Source: Nocardia thailandica NBRC 100428 (lineage in GTDB: Bacteria > Actinomycetota > Actinomycetes > Mycobacteriales > Mycobacteriaceae). From it: a DNA stretch of 46,803 nt. Position 1 is the first letter of the stretch. The number at the start of each line of letters is the position of its first letter. Positions 26,865-36,503 of the stretch are shown here, piece by piece. A model generated the notes under the pieces. The model saw only the letters and a list, made by a program, of their open reading frames with translations, was not told where the DNA came from and made no database searches. The DNA lies in the NCBI RefSeq assembly GCF_000308795.1, contig NZ_BAGK01000097.1, positions 1 to 46,803 on the forward strand. The letters are read 5' to 3'. Made by a program: the position numbers and the translations under genes.

Positions 26865-27733
26865 CTGTTCACCTTATCGGCGACGATCATCAGGTACTGG
26901 AAGCTGCCCTCCTTGTAGGCGGTCAGGAACGGCTGCTCCACCCCGGTGGCGAGCTCCGAGTGGGTGCGCATCTCCCAGTAGGGGATGGTGTCGGGTGTCA
27001 GGTCGAGCACGTGGATCGGGACCAGCCCGTTCTCCGACAGCGCCCGGAAGTACTCGCTGCGCGGGTGGATCATGCAGCCGTAGTGCGCGTCGATCCAGCT
27101 GACCGAGGCCGACTTGCCGCCGGTGACGTCGTTGGAGCAGCCGGTGATGCACACGTAGCGGCCGCCCGGCTCCAGCAGCCGGGAGAACTCGGCGAACAGG
27201 TCGAACAGGTTGACGTACATGGTGGTCTCGTTGGTCCAGATGCCCCGCATCGACCCGGACTCGAAGCCGGTGTCGAGCATGTTGCGGAAGTGGAAGCGGA
27301 CCTTGTCGCTCACGCCGCGGTGCTCGGCCTGCTCGTTGGCGAAACCGACCTGGTACTCGGAGATGGTCACGCCGTCCACCCGGCAGCCGAAGCGCTGGTT
27401 GGCCATGATGCTGGTGCCGCCGCGGCCGGAACCGCCGTCCATCAGCCGGTCGCCGGGGCGGACGTCGCCCAGCTGATCGAGCAGCAGGTCGGCCTGGTCG
27501 GTCTCCAGGCGGTGCAGCTCCTTGACCAGGCGGTCCTGCTTGCCCTCCTCGGGACCCTCCAGGATGGTCCAGTCGGGCGCGCCGATGCCGTAGTGGTGGT
27601 GGTAGAGCCCATCGACCTCGCCGAGCTTGGTGTTGACCCGGTCGTCGTTGGGATTGTCGTTCCAGTACGCTGCGACGGAACGCTGGTAGCTGGTGCGCAG
27701 CACGGTGTCGGCCTGCGGGTCGATCGTGGTCAT
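26861..27733 (-). CDS. Geranyl diphosphate 2-C-methyltransferase, 290 aa
   Basis: Methylates geranyl diphosphate at C2 with SAM, giving 2-methyl-GPP, the substrate of 2-MIB synthase. The SAM motif DGGSGRGGTSIM is near residues 99-110. Characteristic segments are YWNDNPNDDRVN near the N-terminus, GLYHHHYGIG near residue 42, and TNETTMYVNLFDLF near residue 167. The ATG at 27733 overlaps the synthase stop by 4 bases. The gene order shell-synthase-methyltransferase is that of Streptomyces 2-methylisoborneol loci, which makes the assignment firm. Confidence 0.95.
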   Translation of the reverse strand: MTTIDPQADTVLRTSYQRSVAAYWNDNPNDDRVNTKLGEVDGLYHHHYGIGAPDWTILEGPEEGKQDRLVKELHRLETDQADLLLDQLGDVRPGDRLMDGGSGRGGTSIMANQRFGCRVDGVTISEYQVGFANEQAEHRGVSDKVRFHFRNMLDTGFESGSMRGIWTNETTMYVNLFDLFAEFSRLLEPGGRYVCITGCSNDVTGGKSASVSWIDAHYGCMIHPRSEYFRALSENGLVPIHVLDLTPDTIPYWEMRTHSELATGVEQPFLTAYKEGSFQYLMIVADKVNR

Positions 27734-29133
27734 GCGGACACATCCTCTCGGGGACGGGGATCGGTGGACGGGGTCTCGTCGTTCGGGGCGTCGTGATAGC
27801 GGCGGCTGTCCGCGTGCCAGGCGCGGTTGCCGCCCATCCAGGCCCACAGGCCGGCCAGGAACCGGCGGAGTTCGGGCGAGCCTGCGGCCGCCAGCGGCGC
27901 CGCCTCCCGCTCGAACCGGTGCATCAGCTCGTCGTGCACCTCGGCGGTGCGGACCACCGCGTCGGCGCGGCTGCACCGCTCCTCGGCGGCCAGCACGGTC
28001 GGCAGATTGAACTCGCGCCCGTTCGACAGGTCCTCGCGGGCCATCGAATACAGGTCGTTGACCATCTGCGCGGCCAGGGCCGCCGTGGTGGTGACCCGGC
28101 GCACGGCCGGGTCGGTGTACTCCGGGGCGCCGAGCTCGTAGCCGCCGACGGCGTCGATGGGCGCCATGCACGGCAGGAAGCTGTGCGGCTGGCGGTTGGT
28201 CAGGTACTCCCACACCGGCGGCATCCGCCCCGCTGCCCGCCAGCCCGCCTCGGCACCGAGCGCGATGAACCAGCCCGCGATCTCGGTGCGCAGGCGGCCC
28301 AGCTGCTGCGGGGTCGAAAAGGTGCCGAGATGGGCGAAGGAGGTGCGGAAGGCACGCAGGATCGGGTCCGCCTGCATGGCCGTCTCGAGCTGGGCGGCGT
28401 AGCGGGCGGGCAGGTGGACGGGGTCGATGGCGGCGGCCGCCAGCTCGAGCCGGGGGCCGAGTTCGGCCTCGGCGCTGGACGGGGTGCCGTCGGGAGCGGT
28501 GTCGTCGGCGTCCTCCTCGCAGTAGTAGTCGTCGACCGACCACTCCGACACCGCCGCCTTGGCCGCGGCCAGCAGCGGATCGGGGTCGTCGCAGTCGGGG
28601 TGGGCGAGCATGATCAGCCGGCCGAAGTCGGCCTTCTCCAGTTCGTCGAGCCGCCCGGCGTAGAGCCCGATGTCGCGGGCCCACGCCAGCAGTCCGACAT
28701 TGACCGCCTCGGCCAACGCCGGGTCGTCGCGTTCGGGCGGCGGGCAGTACAGCGGGGGAATCCGCTGCCCGGACCGCGTCGCCCGCTCGCCCGCGCCGTC
28801 CGGGGCGTGCCGCCGGGCCACGGGACTCGGCGGATGCAGCCCCGCGGCGAACGAGGGGGCCTGCCGTCCGGTGGGAGGACCCGCGGGCACGCCGTCGCCT
28901 ACCGCCGGGGATCCGGCGGGCCGGGGCAGCCGTAAGCCCGCGCTGCCCAGGCCGCTCGGCCCGAGCAGGCCGCGCGGCACGGTCCCCGCCGTCATGGTGG
29001 CCGCGGTGGCCGGTCCGGCGGGGCGGAAGAGCGTCGGGGGAGCGGTGGAGTGGGTGGTTCGCAGGAGCGCCGCGACGATCGCGGCCAGGTCGCCGGCGGC
29101 GGCGGGCGCGGCCGCGCGGCGGAGCACGGACAC
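27730..29133 (-). CDS. 2-methylisoborneol synthase (class I terpene cyclase), 467 aa
   Basis: Cyclises 2-methyl-GPP to the earthy odorant 2-methylisoborneol. The metal-binding aspartate motif is DDYYCEED at residues 201-208, the NSE motif is NDLYSMARE at 359-367, and the C-terminal signature WMGGNRAWHADSRRYH is at 432-447. About 120 N-terminal residues are Pro/Gly/Ala-rich and predicted disordered, including LLGPSGLGSAGLRLPRP near 56-72. In Streptomyces such N-terminal regions load the enzyme into an encapsulin shell, and the shell gene here is 10 bases upstream. The GTG start gives the longest N-terminus; a GTG two codons later is also possible. The compartment assignment is inferred. Confidence 0.95.
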   Translation of the reverse strand: MSVLRRAAAPAAAGDLAAIVAALLRTTHSTAPPTLFRPAGPATAATMTAGTVPRGLLGPSGLGSAGLRLPRPAGSPAVGDGVPAGPPTGRQAPSFAAGLHPPSPVARRHAPDGAGERATRSGQRIPPLYCPPPERDDPALAEAVNVGLLAWARDIGLYAGRLDELEKADFGRLIMLAHPDCDDPDPLLAAAKAAVSEWSVDDYYCEEDADDTAPDGTPSSAEAELGPRLELAAAAIDPVHLPARYAAQLETAMQADPILRAFRTSFAHLGTFSTPQQLGRLRTEIAGWFIALGAEAGWRAAGRMPPVWEYLTNRQPHSFLPCMAPIDAVGGYELGAPEYTDPAVRRVTTTAALAAQMVNDLYSMAREDLSNGREFNLPTVLAAEERCSRADAVVRTAEVHDELMHRFEREAAPLAAAGSPELRRFLAGLWAWMGGNRAWHADSRRYHDAPNDETPSTDPRPREDVSA

Positions 29134-29143
29134 CTCGCCGCCC

Positions 29144-30550
<1,407 letters not shown>

Positions 30551-30573
30551 GGGCGATCCTCACCTCGATGCGA

Positions 30574-30691
30574 GCCGGCGATCGGCCGGCGGGTCGGGGT
30601 CGTGCGTTGGACGCGACGATGGAGAGCGGCAGAGCATGACGAATCCGTCCGGAAGGCACGACGATTCACGCCGGCAGCGATGCCGGACGGA
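30574..30691 (-). promoter_or_regulatory. Structured 5' leader of the 2-MIB operon
   Basis: There are three inverted repeats within about 120 bases: GCCGGC-N5-GCCGGC (30574-30590), the 9-bp pair TCCGTCCGG (30644-30652)/CCGGACGGA (30683-30691), and CCGGCA-GCGA-TGCCGG (30671-30686). The last two share bases 30683-30686 and so are mutually exclusive folds. The first sits next to the ribosome-binding region of eshA. Confidence 0.4.
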
Positions 30692-30764
30692 AAGGATGTG
30701 CCATCTGAAGAGAGAACTCGGTACACGAGAAGTGCGGTGACGCAATGTGTTCCGGACGACAACG

Positions 30765-30794
30765 ATGGTAGGCCCCGGTCCGCTTGCCGCGCAA
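30765..30794 (-). promoter_or_regulatory. Candidate promoter of the 2-MIB operon
   Basis: Minus strand TTGCGC (30794-30789), an 18-base spacer and TACCAT (30770-30765). Transcription would begin near 30757, leaving a leader of about 205 bases before eshA. Confidence 0.4.
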
Positions 30795-31150
30795 CGTATT
30801 GCGGCCTATGCGAACAATTCTTCCGGGGTCGTGGGATGAATGGTGCCGGTGATCGGGCGGGTGTCGGAATGCCGGGCCGAGGTGCCGGTGAATCGTGCCG
30901 GAAATCGCGATTCCGGGCGCGGTGCCGCGGCGCCCCGTTAATATGCGCCGGCCCCGGACCGGCCCCGGGTGACCGTTCCGTCGGTGCCGCGTGCCGCCGC
31001 CCGGGCGACGCGCCCGGTGTGACCCGAATCGCCGGAACATGGGACCAGTCACAGCCGACACATAATGGAGTCCCGGTGTGGTTAGCTCTGGAGAACACAT
31101 CGGGGTGTGTGAGGTGCGTCACTGTCTTGAAGGTGGGCCAGGTGGGAACG

Positions 31151-34102
31151 GTGGATTTCAGTCCAAAAGGTGTGGCCGGTTCGGTGCAGCGGTTGCTCGC
31201 GACCGCGCAGAACGGGCTGGAGGTGATCCGCTTCGGCGGGCTGTCACACGATGTCGAGTCCTCGCCGTTCGAGGTCGTCGAGCGCAGGCGCATGTACCGG
31301 CTGCGCCACTACTTCCCCGACGACACGACGCCGGGCCGCCCGGTCGCCCTGCTGATCCCGCCGCTCATGGTGAACGCCGACATCTGGGACGTGAACGCCG
31401 CCGAGGGCGCGGTCGGCATCCTGCACGCCGGCGGGATCGACTGCTGGGTCATCGATTTCGGGTCGCCGGCCAGCGAGGAGGGCGGCTGGCAGCGTGACCT
31501 GGCCGACCACGTGCTCGCCGTCGACGCGGCCATCGACACCGTCGGCGAGGCCACCGGGGCCCAGCTGCACCTGATGGGGTACTCGCAGGGCGGCATGTTC
31601 GCCTACCAGGCCGCGGCCTACCGCTACGGCAAGGGCGTCGCCTCCATCGTGACCTTCGGCAGCCCGGTCGACATCGTCGCGGGCATGCCGTTCGGCCTCC
31701 CCTACGGGCTGGTCTCGGACGTGGCCGACTTCCTGGCCGACCACGTGGTCAACCGGCTGCCCATCACCGACTCGATGGTGCGCCTCGGCTTCCAGATGCT
31801 CGATCCGGTCAAGACCGCCAAGTCCCGGGTCGACTTCCTCCTGCAGCTGCACGACCGCGAGGCGCTGCTGCCCAAGGAGCGCCAGCGCCGCTTCCTCAAC
31901 AGCGACGGCTGGGTCGGCTACGCCGGTCCGGCCGCGGCCGACCTGCTCAAGCAGTTCGTCGCGCACAACCGGATGATGCTGGGCGGCTTCGTGATCCGCG
32001 ATCACCCCATCTCCCTGGCCGAGCTGCGCTGCCCGATCCTCGCCTTCGTCGGCGAGGTCGACGACATCGGCCAGCCCGCCGCCGTGCGCGGCATCGTGCG
32101 CGCGGCCCCCAACGCCGAGGTGTTCGAGGCCAGCCTGGTCGCCGGGCACTTCGGCCTGGTCGCGGGCAGCATGGCCACCCGGCACACCTGGCCGCTGGTC
32201 CGGGACTGGGTGGGCTGGCTCGAGGGCGCGGGGCCGCTGCCCGAGGAGATCGTGCCGATGGCCGAGCACACCGCGAGCTCGGCGCCGCGTACGGCCGCGA
32301 CCCGGGTCATCCACACCGCCGCCAGCCTCGCCGAGGCGGGGGTCGGGGTCGGCAAGGCCCTCGAGGGCATCGCGGGCAACACGATCCGCGGCTCGATCGA
32401 GATCGCCGGCGAGGCCGCGCGGGCGCTGCCGCGCCTGACCCGGCTCGGCCTGATCCAGCCGCACACCCGCATCTCGCTGGGCAAGCTGCTGGCCGAGCAC
32501 GCGCGGCGCGCCCCCCTGAAGGACCTGTTCCTCTTCGACGACCGCGTGCACACCCACGCCGCCGTCGACGTGCGCATCGACAACGTGGTCCGCGGGCTGA
32601 TCTCGGTGGGGATCCGCCCGGCCACCCGGGTCGGCGTGGTCATGGAGACCCGGCCCTCGGCCCTGGCCGCCGTCGCGGCGCTCTCCCGGCTCGGCGCGGT
32701 CGCGGTCCTGCTCGCCCCCGGCGCCGAGCTGCATCGCGCCATCGAGCTGACCGGGGTCAAGACTCTGATCACCGACCCGGAGAACCTGCGCACCGCCGCG
32801 GCCACCGGCAGCCGCGTCCTGGTGCTCGGCGGCGGCGACGCCCGCACCCTCGACCTGCCCACCGGCGACCGGATCGTCGACCTCGAGCAGATCGACCCGG
32901 CCAAGGTCCGCGTGCCCGCCTGGTACCGGCCCAACCCGGGCCTGGCCCGCGAACTGGCGTTCGTGCTGGTGCTGGGTACCGGCGACCGCCTCGAGGCCAA
33001 GTACATCACCAACCACCGCTGGGCGCTGTCGGCCTTCGGTACCGCCTCGGCCGCCGACCTCGACCACCGCGACACCGTGTACTGCCTGGCGCCGCTGCAC
33101 CACTCCTCGGGACTGCTGGTCAGTCTCGGCGGCGCGGTGGCGGGCGGCAGCCGGATCGCGCTGGCCCGGCCCTCGGGGCCCGGCCGGTTCGCCGAGGAGG
33201 TGCACCGCTACGGCGTCACGGTCGTCACCTACACCTGGACCATGCTGCGCGACCTGCTCGACGCCGAGGTCTTCCCGGCCGGGCGCACGCACCCGATCCG
33301 GCTGTTCATCGGGTCGGGCATGCCCGCGGGCCTGTGGCGTCGCACGACCGAGCAGTTCGCCCCCGCGCGGGTGCTGGAGTTCTACGCCTCCATCGACGGC
33401 GACGTCGTGCTGGCCAACGTGCCCGGCATCAAGATCGGATCCAAGGGCAGGCCGGTGCCCGGCACGGCCAAGGTCGAGCTGGTCGCCTACGACCCGGTCA
33501 GCGAGCAGATCCTGGTCGGCGACGACGGGTTCGCCCGCCGCTGCGCCGACAACGAGCCCGGCCTGCTGCTCGGCAAGGCCGTCGACGGCGGGGACATCTC
33601 CGACGGCGGCCTGCGCGGGGTCTTCCACGCGGGCGACGCGTGGTGGCCGACGGAGAACCTGTTCCGCCGCGACGGTGACGGCGACTACTGGCTGGTCGAC
33701 CGCCGCGACACCGTCATCCGCACCCCGCGCGGCCCGGTGTTCACCCAGCCCGTCACCGACGTGCTCAACGACATCACCCCGGTCGATCTCGAGGTGGTCT
33801 ACGGCCTCGACGCGGGCGGGCGCACCCTGGCGGTGGCGGCGCTGAGCGTGCGCGAGGGCTTCGACATCGAACCCGACGACGTGACCGAAGCGCTGCGGGC
33901 GCTGCCGAGGGCGCAGCGACCCGACCTGGTCCACGTCGTCGACGACATCCCGCGCAGCCCCAGCTTCCGCCCGTCGGCCGTCGCCATCCAGGCCCGCGGC
34001 CTGCCCGCGCCGGGCCCGGACACCTGGTGGTACAACGCCGAATCCGACGCCTACGAGGTCCTCACGGAGGCCGTCGCCCAGGATCTGTACGGCGGGAACT
34101 GA
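31151..34102 (+). CDS. Fusion of PhaC-like alpha/beta hydrolase and AMP-ligase-like domain, about 983 aa
   Basis: The N-terminal domain (about 1-370) resembles PHA-synthase/acyltransferase-type hydrolases: LIPPLMVNADIWDVN near 68 and the nucleophile elbow GYSQGG at 143-148. A helical linker (about 380-460) follows, then an acyl-CoA-synthetase-like domain (about 465-983). In the ligase part the usual motifs are weak: VLGTGDRLEAK replaces the P-loop SGTTGxPK, YASIDGD replaces YGxTE, FHAGDAWW and DRRDTVIRTPRG keep the core, and PRSPSFRPSA has Arg where the catalytic Lys of PRTxxGK belongs. Similar fusions are annotated as acyl-CoA synthetases in mycobacteria. The GTG at 31151 follows AGGTGGG; GTG 31142 is an alternative. 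A role in lipid or mycolate metabolism is a guess. Confidence 0.83.
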   Translation: MDFSPKGVAGSVQRLLATAQNGLEVIRFGGLSHDVESSPFEVVERRRMYRLRHYFPDDTTPGRPVALLIPPLMVNADIWDVNAAEGAVGILHAGGIDCWVIDFGSPASEEGGWQRDLADHVLAVDAAIDTVGEATGAQLHLMGYSQGGMFAYQAAAYRYGKGVASIVTFGSPVDIVAGMPFGLPYGLVSDVADFLADHVVNRLPITDSMVRLGFQMLDPVKTAKSRVDFLLQLHDREALLPKERQRRFLNSDGWVGYAGPAAADLLKQFVAHNRMMLGGFVIRDHPISLAELRCPILAFVGEVDDIGQPAAVRGIVRAAPNAEVFEASLVAGHFGLVAGSMATRHTWPLVRDWVGWLEGAGPLPEEIVPMAEHTASSAPRTAATRVIHTAASLAEAGVGVGKALEGIAGNTIRGSIEIAGEAARALPRLTRLGLIQPHTRISLGKLLAEHARRAPLKDLFLFDDRVHTHAAVDVRIDNVVRGLISVGIRPATRVGVVMETRPSALAAVAALSRLGAVAVLLAPGAELHRAIELTGVKTLITDPENLRTAAATGSRVLVLGGGDARTLDLPTGDRIVDLEQIDPAKVRVPAWYRPNPGLARELAFVLVLGTGDRLEAKYITNHRWALSAFGTASAADLDHRDTVYCLAPLHHSSGLLVSLGGAVAGGSRIALARPSGPGRFAEEVHRYGVTVVTYTWTMLRDLLDAEVFPAGRTHPIRLFIGSGMPAGLWRRTTEQFAPARVLEFYASIDGDVVLANVPGIKIGSKGRPVPGTAKVELVAYDPVSEQILVGDDGFARRCADNEPGLLLGKAVDGGDISDGGLRGVFHAGDAWWPTENLFRRDGDGDYWLVDRRDTVIRTPRGPVFTQPVTDVLNDITPVDLEVVYGLDAGGRTLAVAALSVREGFDIEPDDVTEALRALPRAQRPDLVHVVDDIPRSPSFRPSAVAIQARGLPAPGPDTWWYNAESDAYEVLTEAVAQDLYGGN

Positions 34103-34107
34103 CGGAA

Positions 34108-34147
34108 ACGGCGAGGGCCCGGTGAGCGATCACCGGGCCCTCGCCGT
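34108..34147. terminator. Bidirectional hairpin terminator between convergent genes
   Basis: A perfect 18-bp stem from ACGGCGAGGGCCCGGTGA to its complement, with a GCGA loop. It fills the 52-base gap between the fusion gene and wecE and is symmetric enough to serve both. Confidence 0.75.
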
Positions 34148-34154
34148 TCGCGCC

Positions 34155-35291
34155 TCAGGCGCGGTAGGCGCGGACCGCGTCGACGACCCGGTCGAGCTGT
34201 TCCGCGCCGAGCATCGGCCACAGCGGCAGCCGCACGATGGTGGCCGAGAAGCGCGCCGAACGGGTGCACGGGACCGGGGTGCGGCCGTACTTCAGGCCCG
34301 CGGGGCTCGAGTCGAGCGGGATGTAGTGGAACGGGGCGACGATGCCGCGCTCGGCCAGGTGCGCGATGAGACCGTCGCGGCTGTCCTCGGTGGGCATGCG
34401 CAGATAGAACAGGTGCGCGGTGTGGCCGCGGTCGGCGGGCACGGTCATGAGCCGCACGTCGTTGGCGGCGGCCCAGTCCGGCAGCGCGGCGGCGTAGAAG
34501 TCCCAGACGCGGTGGCGCTGGGCCTGGATGGTGTCGAACTCGGCCAGCTGGGCGTCGAGGACCGCGGCGTTGAGTTCGCTGGGCAGGTAGCTCGAGCCGA
34601 TGTCCTGCCACGAGTACTTGTCGACCTGGCCGCGCAGGAAGCGGGCCCGGTCGGTGCCCTTCTCCCGCATGATCTCGGCGCGGCCCATGAGGATCTCGTC
34701 GGACAGCAGCAGCGCGCCGCCCTCGCCGCAGTGCACGTTCTTGGTGTCGTGGAAGCTCTGGGTGCCCAGCGTGCCGATGGTGCCGAGCTGCCTGCCCTGC
34801 CAGGTGCCGCCGAGGCCGTGCGCGTTGTCCTCGATCAGGGCGAGGCCGTGCTCGTGGGCCAGGGCCAGCAGCGGCGCCATGTCCGCGCCGACGCCACCGT
34901 AGTGCATGACCACGATCGCCTTGGTGCGCGGCGTGACCGCGGCCGCCGCGGCGGCGGGGTCGATGTTGCCGGTGCTGTCGTCGATGTCGACGAAGACGCA
35001 GGTCGATCCGCGCAGCGCCATCGCGGTGGCCGCGGAGGTGAAGGCGAACGACGGGACGATGACCTCGTCCTCGGGGCCCAGCTCGAGCAGCAGGGCGCCC
35101 AGTTCCAGCGCGTGCGTGCACGAGGTGGTCAGCAGGGCGTGCGGGGCGCCGGTGATCTCCTTGATCCGCGCGGTGGCCGAGCGGGTGAACTGCCCGTCGC
35201 CGTGGCTGTGATCGGAGTCCAGCACCGCCGAGAGGTTCGCGCGCTCGGCGGCGGCGCGGAACGGCCTGCTGAAGATGATGCGGTCGGTCAC
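34155..35291 (-). CDS. wecE: WecE-type dTDP-4-dehydro-6-deoxyglucose aminotransferase (DegT/DnrJ/EryC1/StrS family), 378 aa
   Basis: A PLP-dependent transaminase that in the WecE group makes dTDP-4-amino-4,6-dideoxy-galactose (Fuc4N precursor). The PLP Lys is in FHDTKNVHCGEGGAL near residue 190, and WecE-like segments are HSHGDGQFT, SYLPSELNAAVLDAQL and FHYIPLDSSPAG. Length and motif order fit WecE well. The GTG at 35291 overlaps the stop of the GT2 gene by 4 bases, so the sugar donor maker is coupled to the glycosyltransferase. The precise amino sugar is inferred from family only. Confidence 0.87.
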   Translation of the reverse strand: MTDRIIFSRPFRAAAERANLSAVLDSDHSHGDGQFTRSATARIKEITGAPHALLTTSCTHALELGALLLELGPEDEVIVPSFAFTSAATAMALRGSTCVFVDIDDSTGNIDPAAAAAAVTPRTKAIVVMHYGGVGADMAPLLALAHEHGLALIEDNAHGLGGTWQGRQLGTIGTLGTQSFHDTKNVHCGEGGALLLSDEILMGRAEIMREKGTDRARFLRGQVDKYSWQDIGSSYLPSELNAAVLDAQLAEFDTIQAQRHRVWDFYAAALPDWAAANDVRLMTVPADRGHTAHLFYLRMPTEDSRDGLIAHLAERGIVAPFHYIPLDSSPAGLKYGRTPVPCTRSARFSATIVRLPLWPMLGAEQLDRVVDAVRAYRA

Positions 35292-36367
35292 TCCGGACGG
35301 CCCTTCTCCGACGCGGCTGCCGGTACCGCGGCGTCGACTCGTCGGTTCTGGGCCGGCGAGGGCATCGTATCGGGCCGCGGCGTCGGCGAGTCCACCGTGA
35401 GGTAGAGCGGCTTGCCGACCAGGATGTGCAGGGCCACACCGAGATACTCGGCGATCAGCCCGAGCGAGAACAGGGTCGCGCCCGAGCACAGCAGCACCGC
35501 CACGATGATCGAGGCCCAGCCCTCGGGATCGTGGTTGTCCTGGGTCAGCGCCTGCACGGCGATGACCGCGGCCCAGACCACGCCGACGAGCGCGAGCGTC
35601 ACCCCGAGCATGCTCACCAGCCGCAGGCCGCGGGTGCCGCTGCACAGCACCATCTTCCAGAACAGCGAGAACAGGCGGCGGTAGTTGTAGCCGGACTCGT
35701 CGCGGCCCTCGGCGCGCAGCACCACCGGCACCGACACGGTCCGGCCGACCACCCAGGTCAGGGCCACGTCGAGATAGACGCCGTTGGCGGCCACCTCGGC
35801 GAGCTGGCGGCCGATGTCGCCGCGGATGAGCCGGAAGCTCTCGAACCGGGTCGAGTCGGGGAAGGCGAACACCGTCGCCAGCACCAGCTTGGCGCCCCGC
35901 GAGGTCAGGTTGCGCAGGAAGCCGTGCGGGCGGGTGTTGCTCGGCTTGGAGTAGACCAGGTCGGCCCGCGAGGCGAGGGCGGCGTCGAGGAAGTCGGCGA
36001 CGAACGCGGGATCGTGCTGACCGTCCTCGTCCATGGTGACGATCCAGTCCCCGCGCGCGGCGGCCATGCCCGCGATGGTCGCGGCGTCCTGCCCGTAGTT
36101 GCGGCTCAGCCACAGCGGACGCACCTGGGGGTAGGCGGCGGCCAGCTCGCCGATGACGACGTCGGAACGGTCGGGGCCGTTGTCGTGGACGAGGATGATC
36201 TCCTGCACCGCGTACCGGATGCCGCCGGGCGTGGTCTGCGGACCGCCGAGCCGGTCGAGCTCGGCGACCAGCGCGGCGATGGTCTGCTCGCCGCGGTAGA
36301 CCGGCACGACCACCGACACCGAATGCGCGTGACCGTTGCCGGAGCTGCGAGCGGAATCGATAGGCAT
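35288..36367 (-). CDS. GT2-family polyprenyl-phosphate glycosyltransferase with two C-terminal membrane helices, 359 aa
   Basis: Resembles CsbB/GtrB/ArnC-type enzymes that load a sugar onto undecaprenyl or decaprenyl phosphate. The GT-A segments are VSVVVPVYRGEQTI near residue 17, LVHDNGPDRSDVV, and the DxD-like TMDEDGQHDPAF near residue 105; YNYRRLFSLFWKMV is also typical. Two helices near residues 245-270 and 285-310 anchor it. The ATG at 36367 is preferred over an upstream frame extension because it has AGGGG upstream and homology starts soon after. It is divergent from the GT-C protein gene and coupled to wecE. Confidence 0.88.
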   Translation of the reverse strand: MPIDSARSSGNGHAHSVSVVVPVYRGEQTIAALVAELDRLGGPQTTPGGIRYAVQEIILVHDNGPDRSDVVIGELAAAYPQVRPLWLSRNYGQDAATIAGMAAARGDWIVTMDEDGQHDPAFVADFLDAALASRADLVYSKPSNTRPHGFLRNLTSRGAKLVLATVFAFPDSTRFESFRLIRGDIGRQLAEVAANGVYLDVALTWVVGRTVSVPVVLRAEGRDESGYNYRRLFSLFWKMVLCSGTRGLRLVSMLGVTLALVGVVWAAVIAVQALTQDNHDPEGWASIIVAVLLCSGATLFSLGLIAEYLGVALHILVGKPLYLTVDSPTPRPDTMPSPAQNRRVDAAVPAAASEKGRPE

Positions 36368-36494
36368 GTGGGCCGGCCCCTGAGGTCTGTTCGATGTGTG
36401 CTGGTGAGAACCCGCGAACTCTAACACCGCGACGCGGCGCGGTCGCCCCCAGCGCGGGGGACCGGCGGACGATGCCGAGCGCGTGCGCTACCTG

Positions 36495-36500
36495 TAGGGT
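36495..36500 (+). promoter_or_regulatory. -10 element of the GT-C gene, near-leaderless
   Basis: TAGGGT lies 3 bases before GTG 36504 and 9 bases before the in-frame GTG 36510. If transcription starts 7 bases after the -10, translation from GTG 36510 would be leaderless, and the protein 2 residues shorter. Confidence 0.35.
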
Positions 36501-36503
36501 CTG

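Larger units (their letters stand above)
30551..31150. other. 600-base divergent intergenic region between the 2-MIB operon and the hydrolase/AMP-ligase gene
   Basis: I see no convincing gene here. It holds the leader (30551-30757) and candidate promoter of the 2-MIB operon on the left, and on the right an AATCGCGATT palindrome (30903-30912), an AT-rich TTAATAT (30939-30945) and a CATAAT (31061-31066) that could be a -10 for the rightward gene. Confidence 0.5.

Noticed and set aside
30560..30745. Possible small gene in the region upstream of eshA
   Set aside because: No ribosome-binding site, Arg/Pro/Ser-rich composition, and it overlaps the predicted structured leader.
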